Source of the DNA: an uncultured Candidatus Poseidoniales archaeon
GTDB lineage: Archaea > Thermoplasmatota > Poseidoniia > Poseidoniales > Thalassarchaeaceae
DNA length: 64,000 nt
Assembly (NCBI GenBank): GCA_902601345.1
Contig: CACKMK010000001.1
Coordinates: 62,001-126,000 of the forward strand
Direction of reading: 5' to 3'
Position numbers and translations under genes: made by a program. The notes under the pieces were generated by a model. It made no database searches, had not been told where the DNA came from, and was given only the letters and a program-made list of their open reading frames with translations. Of the stretch, positions 1 through 7,879 are shown one piece after another (positions within the stretch are counted from its first letter, which is position 1; each line of letters begins with the position of its first letter).

Positions 1-1235
1 TTCTTCCGCTGGACAATCTAGATGCCGTAATCATCACCCATGCTCACGTGGATCACATAGGAATGCTCCCTGTTCTTTTCAGGTACGGATACAAGGGGCC
101 AGTGTATTGCACGCCCCCGACAAGAGATCTGATGACTCTTCTCCAAATTGATTACATCAAGGTCTCACAAGCAGAGGGTAACGAACCCCCGTATTCCAAG
201 GCAGATATACAGGAGTGCATCAAGCACGTTGTAGATGTGAATTGGGGGGACAAGACCGACATCGCGCCTGATATTAAGATGACAATGGAGAATGCAGGCC
301 ACATTTTGGGATCATCTAGCATCTACATGCAAATAGGCGAAGGAAAGTCTGAGCACAGACTTTTGTTTTCAGGCGACATAAAGTATGAGAAATCTTGGCT
401 TTTCGATGCGGCTACGGTAAGGTTTCCCAAAGTCGACACACTCGTAATCGAGTCTACATATGGGGGGCCACAGAGCATTCAACCCACAAGGCATCAGGCT
501 AGCCAGGAGCTACAGGATCTCGTCTCCGACACCCTTAGTAGGAAGGGGAAGATTTTCTGTCCCGTTTTCGCAGTTGGACGATCCCAGGAGGTAATGCTAG
601 CAATTGACGAGCTATTCAAGTCAGGACGTGTGCCACCTGTCACTGTGTGGCTCGACGGAATGATTAGCGAGGCGAGCGCGATTCATTCAAGTCATCCTAA
701 CTTCCTCAACAGGGAGCTCAAAAAGAGCATGCTTAGGGGAGGGGATGAGAATCCTTTCAACTCCTCTTGGTTCAGGCAGGTCGACTCTAGGGAGATGCGT
801 GAGACTATTCTGCTTGATCCAAGTCCTTGCATAGTTCTAGCTACCAGTGGTATGATGACCGGTGGGCCCATCATAGAGTATCTCAAACACTGGGCACCAG
901 AGCCCGGGAACACTCTATGCTTCGTAGGTTATCAGGCCTCTGGAACCCTTGGAAGGAGGCTACAGGAGGGCCATTCCCACGTTCCGTTGATGGACAAAGG
1001 ACAGACGCTGATGCTCGACGTGAATTGCAACATGGTGATAATTGACGGATTTAGCGGTCATTCGGATAGGAACCAACTTATGGACTATGTTTCAGCTCTA
1101 AACCCAACACCAAGGAAGATCATCTGCCATCACGGCGATCCCCAGACCTGCAATGCCTTCAGAATGGGTCTTCGTGAGAAATTCAAAGTGCAGACATATG
1201 CACCTGCAAACCTGGAAACTCTTCGGCTCTCTTGA
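1..1235 (+). CDS. aCPSF1 (FttA) beta-CASP ribonuclease, 5' end outside window
   Basis: The reading frame is already open at the window edge, so this is the C-terminal part of a larger protein. The translation starts inside the metallo-beta-lactamase fold. Visible motifs are the metal-binding THAHVDH at the edge, a GHILGSSS segment, SGD (motif 4), the beta-CASP segments VIESTYGG, PVFAVGRSQEV and SGHSDRN, and a late CHHGD histidine pair. This architecture matches archaeal CPSF-like nucleases, which cut nascent RNA 3' ends and drive transcription termination in archaea. N-terminal KH domains, usual for aCPSF1, would lie upstream of the window and cannot be checked; a shorter RNase J-like or aCPSF2 protein is the alternative. 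The gene ends one base before a convergent small ORF. Confidence 0.9.
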   Translation, partial: LPLDNLDAVIITHAHVDHIGMLPVLFRYGYKGPVYCTPPTRDLMTLLQIDYIKVSQAEGNEPPYSKADIQECIKHVVDVNWGDKTDIAPDIKMTMENAGHILGSSSIYMQIGEGKSEHRLLFSGDIKYEKSWLFDAATVRFPKVDTLVIESTYGGPQSIQPTRHQASQELQDLVSDTLSRKGKIFCPVFAVGRSQEVMLAIDELFKSGRVPPVTVWLDGMISEASAIHSSHPNFLNRELKKSMLRGGDENPFNSSWFRQVDSREMRETILLDPSPCIVLATSGMMTGGPIIEYLKHWAPEPGNTLCFVGYQASGTLGRRLQEGHSHVPLMDKGQTLMLDVNCNMVIIDGFSGHSDRNQLMDYVSALNPTPRKIICHHGDPQTCNAFRMGLREKFKVQTYAPANLETLRLS

Positions 1236-1502
1236 TCATAGCACAGGAACATCAAAACCAGCATCAGCAGGATCGCCCACATTGCCATCTTCTTCTTCGT
1301 TACCTTCGTCCCAGTCTTCCATAGTATCAGATGCTTCGTCAACCGAGTCACGATTCGTAGTTATTGATACGGCAACCGGAACAGGCGTAATCAGTAGGAG
1401 TGCCCAGGCTTCAGGTGTTATAGTACCCTCAACTATCATGATTATTACTGATATCATCGCGATTGAACACGAAATCGCAGCCGCTATTACGCTTCTCAGC
1501 AT
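1236..1502 (-). CDS. Small two-helix membrane protein with acidic tail, unknown
   Basis: This is an 88-residue ORF not matched to any family I recognise. Residues about 4-24 and 30-48 are hydrophobic and likely span the membrane. The C-terminal 35 residues are strongly acidic, rich in Glu/Asp. Its stop codon directly abuts the convergent nuclease gene, and its ATG at 1500-1502 faces the divergent gene at 1580 across a 77-base gap that could hold both promoters. Two other overlapping frames exist here (minus 1130-1351 and plus 1153-1554), but they overlap neighbours or lack plausible composition, so I prefer this one. No function is assigned. Confidence 0.55.
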   Translation of the reverse strand: MLRSVIAAAISCSIAMISVIIMIVEGTITPEAWALLLITPVPVAVSITTNRDSVDEASDTMEDWDEGNEEEDGNVGDPADAGFDVPVL

Positions 1503-1579
1503 ATTTTCATATTGGTCTGAGCAGATGTTTGTTATCTTTGTAACGACAAGGTGATGAACCTTGGATTAATTCAACTTAT

Positions 1580-2017
1580 ATGGGACTCGACTGGTATCTA
1601 GTTAGGTGTAAGTGCGGTCATTCCTTCGGACATAGAAAGGGGACTAAAGCAATATGTACGATATGCGGCTCTAATGAAGTGACTAATGTCCAACAGTTCT
1701 CAGATTCAAGACTCCTGGCAAATGCCGTTTCTGATGCAAATCTTCCGAAAGAACTCGCAAAAGAGCTGTCATCAAGACTCGAAACCAAGTCTGCTATTGA
1801 AGAAAAAAGACATCAAGGTCACATTAGCATTAGGGAAAGGATCAGGGGCACATTGCGTAGTGCGACCGATGAACAGGGAGTTTTACGAATAAGCGCCATT
1901 AGAAGAGAATTAGACAGCGCTGGTCTCGATGCAGAATCATGGGAATCCATTATTGGAGGCGCAGAATTGGAGGGAATCTTAGTTAGATGCAGTACTGACT
2001 CTTGGAGATGGGTCTAG
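1580..2017 (+). CDS. Zinc-ribbon protein with helical C-terminus, unknown
   Basis: A 145-residue protein. The N-terminal 35 residues contain CKCGHSFG followed by CTICGS, a likely four-cysteine zinc ribbon. The rest (about 60-145) is predicted helical and ends in a segment with alternating charged and hydrophobic residues that resembles a small winged-helix-like module (RISAIRRELDSAG, then EGILVRCSTDSWRWV). I do not recognise the family. A DNA/RNA-binding or protein-adapter role is a guess from the ribbon. It sits alone between a divergent small membrane protein and tRNA-Pro, 38 bases upstream of the tRNA. Confidence 0.7.
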   Translation: MGLDWYLVRCKCGHSFGHRKGTKAICTICGSNEVTNVQQFSDSRLLANAVSDANLPKELAKELSSRLETKSAIEEKRHQGHISIRERIRGTLRSATDEQGVLRISAIRRELDSAGLDAESWESIIGGAELEGILVRCSTDSWRWV

Positions 2018-2055
2018 CAAAGTTCATGACCACAACTAGTGCGCTTTGACTAAAG

Positions 2056-2133
2056 GGGCCTGTGGGTTAGTCTGGTCTATGCTTGTTGCTTTGGGAGCAA
2101 TAGACCCTGGTTCGAATCCAGGCAGGCCCACCA
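2056..2133 (+). tRNA. tRNA-Pro (anticodon TGG)
   Basis: The acceptor stem GGGCCTG pairs perfectly with CAGGCCC, followed by discriminator A and an encoded CCA. The anticodon arm GTTGC/GCAAT closes a seven-base loop TTTGGGA, giving anticodon TGG, which reads CCN proline codons. The T arm is CCTGG/CCAGG around a TTCGAAT loop. The D arm is weak (GGTT with TGCT) but has AG and GG at the expected places. No intron is seen. Confidence 0.95.
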
Positions 2134-2140
2134 CACGCTA

Positions 2141-2368
2141 ATGTCATCTAATGCAATTAGCAGTCGCCTATCTATGTCAGACGACTCGGCTTCCATAGGA
2201 ATCGGGGCGATGATAGTTTTCATCGCACTAATTCTTGTTGCAGCCGTAGCTTCAACGATAATCATCAAATCGGTCGAGGACCTACAACAAAAAGGTGAAG
2301 ATACTACCCCAGATACTCGTTCATCACTATTGAAGATGCGTATTTATCGCGTCAATATCGAATTCTGA
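2141..2368 (+). CDS. Short archaellin/type IV pilin N-terminal-like protein
   Basis: A 75-residue ORF starting 7 bases after the tRNA; an internal ATG at 2174 gives 64 residues. The segment IGIGAMIVFIALILVAAVA is the hydrophobic signature of archaellins and archaeal pilins, followed by an archaellin-like LQQKGEDTT stretch. The beta-domain of a full archaellin (normally about 200 residues) is missing: the frame stops about 20 residues after the conserved segment, overlapping the 3' end of the convergent NUDIX gene by 42 bases. The usual Lys/Arg-Gly cleavage site of class III signal peptides is not obvious. It may be a truncated archaellin, a remnant, or a genuine mini-pilin. Confidence 0.55.
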   Translation: MSSNAISSRLSMSDDSASIGIGAMIVFIALILVAAVASTIIIKSVEDLQQKGEDTTPDTRSSLLKMRIYRVNIEF

Positions 2369-3094
2369 AACTGCTACTCGAATGGCTTCTTCTTTGGTGA
2401 ACCATCGGGCTTCTTCTATCTCATCATCCTTGGGGGATATTTCTTGTCCTTGCAAGTCATCCTCACACTTGTAAGTGAATGAAACCCAATTTATCCCTTC
2501 ATCATTGAATATTTTTGCTTGGACTATTGCCCCTTCAACATGCTTAATTTTTGCTTGTTTTTTAATTGGGTCTGGTATGTCGATTATCACCCCTAGCTCT
2601 TCTAAGGCTTCCCTCACAGCCGCATCACGGGGGTGCTCTCCATAGTCGACGAAACCTCCAGGAAGTGTCCAGCAACCAGTGAAGAAGCCCCTTGAAACCT
2701 TAGCCATCAGGATCTCATCTCTGGAATTGACAATGACAACTTTGCTAACTACCCTGTGTATTGTTCTATAGACTGATTCCCTAGCAACTGGATCTACAGC
2801 GTTGTCGCTGATTACAGAGTCCTTCCATGCCCAGTTCTCAGGCCATGGGATATCGGGCATTCCGTATACTACAATGGAGTCTACTCCACCTAGTCTAATC
2901 CTGTTAACTCTTCTTTCATTCCAAGTAAGCCCCATTGATTCTGCTTCATCTGTCGTGGGAAGTCTTATTTTCTCAGAATTATCGAATTTCATCCTACCCA
3001 TTTGTGGGATCTTTGGGCCATTCCCATTAATATCAACGAGCAGAATCTTTCCGTCATTTTCTAGATGGAGATATTTCTTCGTCAATGGTTTCAA
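2327..3094 (-). CDS. NUDIX hydrolase with N-terminal extension
   Basis: A 255-residue protein. The C-terminal half is a NUDIX domain with the signature box at about residues 147-169 (GGFVDYGEHP, then REALEELG), which binds Mg2+ and hydrolyses a nucleoside diphosphate linked to another group. The N-terminal 110 residues have no motif I can name; the arrangement recalls ADP-ribose or NAD(H) pyrophosphatases, but the substrate cannot be read from sequence. It begins 10 bases after the malate dehydrogenase stop, so the two are probably co-transcribed. Its 3' end overlaps the archaellin-like ORF. Confidence 0.85.
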   Translation of the reverse strand: MKPLTKKYLHLENDGKILLVDINGNGPKIPQMGRMKFDNSEKIRLPTTDEAESMGLTWNERRVNRIRLGGVDSIVVYGMPDIPWPENWAWKDSVISDNAVDPVARESVYRTIHRVVSKVVIVNSRDEILMAKVSRGFFTGCWTLPGGFVDYGEHPRDAAVREALEELGVIIDIPDPIKKQAKIKHVEGAIVQAKIFNDEGINWVSFTYKCEDDLQGQEISPKDDEIEEARWFTKEEAIRVAVSEFDIDAINTHLQ

Positions 3095-3104
3095 CCTCGT
3101 AATT

Positions 3105-4043
3105 TCAGTATCCCAGGATTTCAGAAAGCTGCTCTTTGTAGAAGGAGCCTGAACCCTGTAGACTGTTCAACTCATTCTCCGCTAGTTCGAGCTCTATGAT
3201 CCTCTCTACTCCATTTCTACCAAGAACCACTGGTACCCCAATGTATATGTCATTCATTCCATATTCTCCTGTAAGATGAGTGCTACATGGAAGAACTCTT
3301 TTCCTATCATCAAGAATTGCTTCGGCCATTATTGCAGCTGCGCTACCCGGAGCATAGAATGCACTACCCTTCTCCAGTAACTTCACTATTTCTCCTCCAC
3401 CGCTGGCTGTCCTTTGGCAGATTTCCTCCACTTCTTTATCGCTCAGTAGCTGACTCACTGGAATCCCATTCACCGTCGTGTATCTCGGAAGTGGGACCAT
3501 AGTATCGCCATGACCGCCAAGAACCATTGCCTGGACATCTTCATTACTGCATCCGACAGCCTGTGCGATGAAGTGCGTCATTCTCGCGCTGTCCAATATT
3601 CCTGCTTGGCCAACTACTCTACTATGTTCAAATCCGGTTACTTTCTGCATATGATAAGTCATCAGATCCAAGGGATTGGTCACCATCACAACAATACAAT
3701 TGGGGGCGTGCTGTCTTATGCCTTCGCCTACCTGTGAGACTATGTCTGCATTCTTTCCAATCAGATCCTCCCTTGTCATACCGGGTTGCCTAGGAAACCC
3801 AGAAGTAACAACCACTACATCAGAATTAGCAATATCCGCATAGTCCTTCGTTCCTATTACGCGGCCATCGTAGTTCAGTACCCTTCCACCTTGACTCATG
3901 TCGAGTGCCTTGCCCTTCGCAAATCCTTCATAGATATCCAGTAGGACTACCTCTCCAACCTTCCTTTCTGCAAGAACGAAAGCACAAGTTGCCCCCACAT
4001 TTCCTGCTCCGATAACTGCGACCTTCTTTGCTCCATTTGCCAT
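3105..4043 (-). CDS. mdh: Malate dehydrogenase (LDH-like type)
   Basis: A 312-residue NAD(P)-dependent enzyme interconverting malate and oxaloacetate. The N-terminal Rossmann motif is GAGNVGATCA. The substrate loop reads GFPRQPGMTREDL, with Arg at the discriminating position, which selects malate over lactate. The catalytic histidine is in LGGHGDTMVPL. Length is normal for LDH-like MDHs of archaea. ATG start at 4043. It leads a two-gene operon with the NUDIX gene and is divergent from the CPBP protease, with 93 bases between the start codons. It serves the TCA cycle. Confidence 0.96.
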   Translation of the reverse strand: MANGAKKVAVIGAGNVGATCAFVLAERKVGEVVLLDIYEGFAKGKALDMSQGGRVLNYDGRVIGTKDYADIANSDVVVVTSGFPRQPGMTREDLIGKNADIVSQVGEGIRQHAPNCIVVMVTNPLDLMTYHMQKVTGFEHSRVVGQAGILDSARMTHFIAQAVGCSNEDVQAMVLGGHGDTMVPLPRYTTVNGIPVSQLLSDKEVEEICQRTASGGGEIVKLLEKGSAFYAPGSAAAIMAEAILDDRKRVLPCSTHLTGEYGMNDIYIGVPVVLGRNGVERIIELELAENELNSLQGSGSFYKEQLSEILGY

Positions 4044-4104
4044 GTTAGTGCGCTAATGATTGCGGTCTTAGCACTTTGGAGAAGAATAGGTCAAATCCGT
4101 GACC

Positions 4105-4113
4105 AATTATATT
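4105..4113 (+). promoter_or_regulatory. Candidate TATA box for CPBP protease gene
   Basis: The AT-rich element AATTATATT lies 24-32 bases before the GTG start at 4137. This spacing suits an archaeal TATA box on a leaderless or very short-leader transcript. Assigned by eye only. Confidence 0.35.
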
Positions 4114-4136
4114 GACTAGAGGTATTATTTTCAAAT

Positions 4137-4823
4137 GTGGCTAGCATACAGAATTCCTTAATTCCATTAGCTCTGGTTGCTTTGGTCCCTACAATTTCTA
4201 TATTGTTCACTTTAAGCTACAGCGATGATGTGCTCGCCTCTCAGATATTTTTCATCTTATGCAAGCTTTGGCTTCTTCTGGCTCCGGCGTATTGGTATCT
4301 TAGAGTAGAGAAAAACTCAACCTCTTGGTCACTTCCTACCAGAGATGGGCTGGTTGTAGGAGGAATTTCAGGAATAATTATGTCCATTATCATCATTGTA
4401 ATGTGGCTTTTATTTGGTGATACTTTAGATACGGATTTAATGATTTCAGAACTGGAAACTACGGGCCTCACGGATTTCCGAATTTATCTTTCTGGAATGA
4501 TTTACTGGATATTCCTTAACAGTCTACTCGAGGAGTATGTTTTCAGGTGGTTTGTAACGACCAAGTCAATAGAACTCCTTGGAAGTGAGACCGGAGCACT
4601 AATCCTCTCAGCCATTCTTTTCACTCTTCATCATGCCATTGCACTGCACTTTTTCGGATTTGTTTGGTGGCAAACAGTTATGGCTTGCTTCGGACTTTTA
4701 TCGGCAGCGGCATTTTGGTCCTGGCTCTATGTCCGATACAGATCTGTTTGGGTTTGTTGGTTCTCGCACGCAATATGCGATATTGCTGTATTTGGAATAG
4801 GATATCTGATTATTTTTGGCTAA
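4137..4823 (+). CDS. CPBP/CAAX-type intramembrane metalloprotease
   Basis: A 228-residue integral membrane protein with about six to seven hydrophobic helices. The conserved glutamate motif EEYVFR (EExxxR) lies midway, followed by a histidine-containing helix LHHAIALH and a late HAICDIAVF, the three motifs of the CPBP (Abi/CAAX prenyl protease) family. In archaea these proteases have unknown substrates; maturation of membrane-bound or prenylated proteins is the family role. Start is a GTG at 4137; no upstream in-frame ATG is available. It stands alone, divergent from mdh and 76 bases upstream of pntAA. Confidence 0.85.
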   Translation: MASIQNSLIPLALVALVPTISILFTLSYSDDVLASQIFFILCKLWLLLAPAYWYLRVEKNSTSWSLPTRDGLVVGGISGIIMSIIIIVMWLLFGDTLDTDLMISELETTGLTDFRIYLSGMIYWIFLNSLLEEYVFRWFVTTKSIELLGSETGALILSAILFTLHHAIALHFFGFVWWQTVMACFGLLSAAAFWSWLYVRYRSVWVCWFSHAICDIAVFGIGYLIIFG

Positions 4824-4899
4824 CTAAACTGAGAAAGTTTCTAGCCGACGGCTTCAATAACATCCCTCAATTGGATGATCTACTAAATCGGGTGACAAA

Positions 4900-6063
4900 A
4901 TGAGACTTGGTGTGCTTAAGGAGCCTGTTGGTGAGAATCGTGTGTCCGTAGTTCCTAACTCATACAAGAAACTGAATAAATTAGGCTTCGAATTAACTGT
5001 AGAATCTGGCGCGGGTGAAATATCGCACTACAGCGACAACGAATACCAATCCACCGGCTTCACAGTATCCGACAAAACCTCAGTCCTTGAGTCCGACATA
5101 GTGGTTTCAATATCAATGCCCGACCTTTCAAATGCCAAAGAAGGTCAGATTTTCGTCTGCGTTTCAGATCCTTTCCGTAATCCTAGCATGGTTAAACAGG
5201 CCATTGAAAAGAAAATCACCCTAATTAGTATGGACATGATTCCACGTAGACTTTCTAGGGCCCAAGCAATGGACGTTAACTCCAGTCAAGACAATCTCGC
5301 CGGTTACAAGGCTGTTTTGCTCGGAGCAGCCCATGTTCCAAGGGGGATACCTATGATGACCACCAGTGCTGGGACAGTAAGGCCTTCCAAGTTCGTCATC
5401 ATGGGTTCTGGTGTAGCCGGTCTACAGGCAATAGCCACTGCCAAGAGATTAGGGGCCATTGTCTATGCTTCAGATGTGAGAAAATCTGCTGCAGAACAGA
5501 TTGAATCTGTAGGGGGTCGCTTCATCGAAGTTGATGGAATGGACGACTTCGAAGACGAATCTGGTTATGCTAAGCCACTTACTCCGGAGTTTATCCAGAA
5601 GGTGAACGATACCGTATGCGAGGTGGCCAGAGATGCCGATGTAATCATTACGACGGCTAGGATTTTTGGTAGGCCCGCACCAATCACAGTTCCAGCTTCC
5701 GCAATATCTACTTTCAAGCCGGGATCTGTTGTAGTAGACATGAATGCTGATGTCGGAGGCAACTGCGAGCTGACTAAGCCAGGCGAGGTATTCATAACGG
5801 AAAACGGGGTAACTATTGTTGGAACGACAAATCTTCCCGGTGAACTGTCAACTACTGCAAGTATGCTATATTCAAACAATATGGTCACGTTCCTGTCCAC
5901 ACTTGTCAGTCAGGAGTCAATCTCCATTGACCTCGATGACTCTATTCTAGTCGGTGCACCAGAAGGCGACGAGTTCTACGTTCCGGGAATGGGTGGAGTT
6001 CTATTGTGCCACCAAGGTGAGATTCACCACAAACAGAGTCGACTCTTGGAGGTGGTTAACTAA
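4900..6063 (+). CDS. pntAA: NAD(P) transhydrogenase subunit alpha part 1
   Basis: A 387-residue soluble NAD(H)-binding domain (dI) of the proton-translocating transhydrogenase. The N-terminus MRLGVLKEPVGENRVSVVP is typical of the alanine dehydrogenase/PntA family. The Rossmann motif GSGVAGLQAIATAKRLGA is at about residues 169-186, and the QDNLAGYKAVL loop is present. The membrane part is absent and encoded by the next gene, so the enzyme is of the three-subunit type. ATG at 4900 has a GGTG Shine-Dalgarno-like stretch just upstream. The stop overlaps the next start (TAATG). Confidence 0.95.
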   Translation: MRLGVLKEPVGENRVSVVPNSYKKLNKLGFELTVESGAGEISHYSDNEYQSTGFTVSDKTSVLESDIVVSISMPDLSNAKEGQIFVCVSDPFRNPSMVKQAIEKKITLISMDMIPRRLSRAQAMDVNSSQDNLAGYKAVLLGAAHVPRGIPMMTTSAGTVRPSKFVIMGSGVAGLQAIATAKRLGAIVYASDVRKSAAEQIESVGGRFIEVDGMDDFEDESGYAKPLTPEFIQKVNDTVCEVARDADVIITTARIFGRPAPITVPASAISTFKPGSVVVDMNADVGGNCELTKPGEVFITENGVTIVGTTNLPGELSTTASMLYSNNMVTFLSTLVSQESISIDLDDSILVGAPEGDEFYVPGMGGVLLCHQGEIHHKQSRLLEVVN

Positions 6064-6377
6064 TGCTCACAACCGCAACTCTGGTGGGTAGCATTACTGT
6101 TTTCGTACTAGCGATTTTCCTGGGTTTCGAGTTGATTAGCAAAGTCCCCCCTACTCTACATACGCCACTGATGTCAGGGGCTAATGCCATTTCTGGTATC
6201 ACTATCGTAGGTGCTTTGATACTTTCGAATGTCGAATTCAACAATGGAAATCCAGGCACCGCCTCCTGGTTGGCATTCATTGCTTTGGTAATGGCCACGA
6301 TCAACGTAGTTGGTGGGTTCATGGTTACTAACAAGATGCTCGAGATGATTGCCGGAAAGAAGAGAGGTGGAAATTGA
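6063..6377 (+). CDS. pntAB: NAD(P) transhydrogenase subunit alpha part 2
   Basis: A 104-residue membrane protein with three hydrophobic helices. It matches the dII-alpha segment of transhydrogenase, including the PPTLHTPLMSGANAISGI motif shared by this family. Together with PntB it forms the proton channel. The start overlaps the pntAA stop by one base and the stop overlaps the pntB start, so translational coupling is likely. Confidence 0.94.
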   Translation: MLTTATLVGSITVFVLAIFLGFELISKVPPTLHTPLMSGANAISGITIVGALILSNVEFNNGNPGTASWLAFIALVMATINVVGGFMVTNKMLEMIAGKKRGGN

Positions 6378-7822
6378 TGGTCGACTCGGTTGTCTGGGAC
6401 ATAGGTTACATTGTATCGGCAGCTCTGTTCATATTCGGTATAAAGCGCCTTTCCAGTCCTAAGACTGCCCCCCAGGGGAATCGTCTTGGCGCTTATGGGA
6501 TGCTCCTCGCAGTTCTAGTTACACTTGCAAAGATGTATTCTGAGGGAATTATCGGATTTGAGCTGATAGTAGCCGGTCTAGCTATTGGTACCATCATCGG
6601 ATACATCATGGCCACTACTGTTGAGATGACTGAGATGCCAGAACTGGTCGCCCTATTCAACGGGTTTGGCGGGGGGGCATCTGCGCTTGTGGGCCTTTCA
6701 GAAGTACTCAAGCGACTGCAGGAGGGGCAAATCCCAGATGCAGGCGTCGAGCTATACGCCACATGGATCGCAATAGGACTTTCCGGAATCGTCGGGTGGG
6801 TTACACTAACTGGAAGCCTCATGGCTATGGGGAAACTCAGGGGAGGGTTCTACATCCCTCTCTCAAAAAAGGACGATAGAGGTCGCAGGAAATGGGTCAG
6901 TTTCCCTACTTGGGGCCCTCCATGGCTTAATGTTGTCAAGGGCGCGATATTGATTGGTTGCATTTCTCTGATTGGACTAACAATCCAAGAACCTGAAAAT
7001 TACGACTACATCTATTCACTAGTCGGTATGTCTTGTCTACTCGGCGTGCTATTCGTTATCCCAATTGGGGGTGCTGACATGCCAGTTGTTGTAAGCCTCC
7101 TGAATTCAATGTCAGGAATTGCCGCAGCTTTCACTGGTTTCGTGATAGGTAACAATGTCCTGATTATTGCTGGCTCTATGGTGGGAGCAGCCGGACTAAT
7201 CCTGACATTCATTATGTGCAAGGCGATGAACAGAACTCTTACTGCGGTTCTTTTCAAGTCATTCGGAGGTGGTGGCCGTGAGTCGGTTACCAGAACCAAA
7301 GTAGGTAGCGATCCAGAGGAGGTAGCAATGGTATGCGACGGAATAAGCAAGTGCGTAATTATTCCTGGCTATGGTATGGCTGTTAGCCAGGCACAGCATG
7401 CTGTCAAGGAGTTCGCCGACCTTCTGGAGTCCCAAGGAGTAGAGGTGACATACGGGATCCATCCAGTCGCAGGTAGGATGCCAGGACACATGAATGTACT
7501 ATTGGCCGAGGCAAGCGTCCCATACGAACAACTCATTGAGATGGACGACATTAACTCAGAACTTCCTGAGACTGACGTTGCTCTCGTTATAGGCGCCAAT
7601 GATACGATCAATCCTGTGGCTCGTACAGGTGAGGGGCCACTTGGAGGAATGCCAATCATCGACGCCGACAAGGCAAGAGTTGTTGTAATCATCAAGAGGA
7701 GCCTTTCCGTCGGATATGCAGGAGTTGACAACGACCTATTCTATGATGACAAGACCATGATGCTATTCGGTGACGGCAAGAAGATGATGAATGAATTGAA
7801 TTCCTCTATCAAGGAGTTATGA
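6377..7822 (+). CDS. pntB: NAD(P) transhydrogenase subunit beta
   Basis: A protein of about 481 residues with an N-terminal half of roughly eight membrane helices (channel domain dII) and a C-terminal NADP(H)-binding domain dIII. The dIII signature PGYGMAVSQAQH and the segment VALVIGANDTINPVA are clear. The enzyme transfers hydride between NADH and NADP+ using the proton gradient, supplying NADPH. I chose ATG 6377, which overlaps the pntAB stop (TGATG); a TTG at 6374 would add one residue. It ends the pnt operon. Confidence 0.95.
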   Translation: MVDSVVWDIGYIVSAALFIFGIKRLSSPKTAPQGNRLGAYGMLLAVLVTLAKMYSEGIIGFELIVAGLAIGTIIGYIMATTVEMTEMPELVALFNGFGGGASALVGLSEVLKRLQEGQIPDAGVELYATWIAIGLSGIVGWVTLTGSLMAMGKLRGGFYIPLSKKDDRGRRKWVSFPTWGPPWLNVVKGAILIGCISLIGLTIQEPENYDYIYSLVGMSCLLGVLFVIPIGGADMPVVVSLLNSMSGIAAAFTGFVIGNNVLIIAGSMVGAAGLILTFIMCKAMNRTLTAVLFKSFGGGGRESVTRTKVGSDPEEVAMVCDGISKCVIIPGYGMAVSQAQHAVKEFADLLESQGVEVTYGIHPVAGRMPGHMNVLLAEASVPYEQLIEMDDINSELPETDVALVIGANDTINPVARTGEGPLGGMPIIDADKARVVVIIKRSLSVGYAGVDNDLFYDDKTMMLFGDGKKMMNELNSSIKEL

Positions 7823-7879
7823 GGTCTACCTCCCCCAACCGTTATTTGACATCGACTGCGAGAAAGGATTAGTGATATC

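Noticed and set aside
1153..1554. 133-residue plus-strand frame
   Set aside because: It overlaps the end of the nuclease gene and the better-supported minus ORF; composition is low-complexity Ser-rich antisense.
2077..2268. 63-residue minus-strand frame near tRNA-Pro
   Set aside because: It runs antisense across tRNA-Pro and the archaellin-like ORF and includes the ACLDSNQGL artefact commonly translated from tRNA genes.
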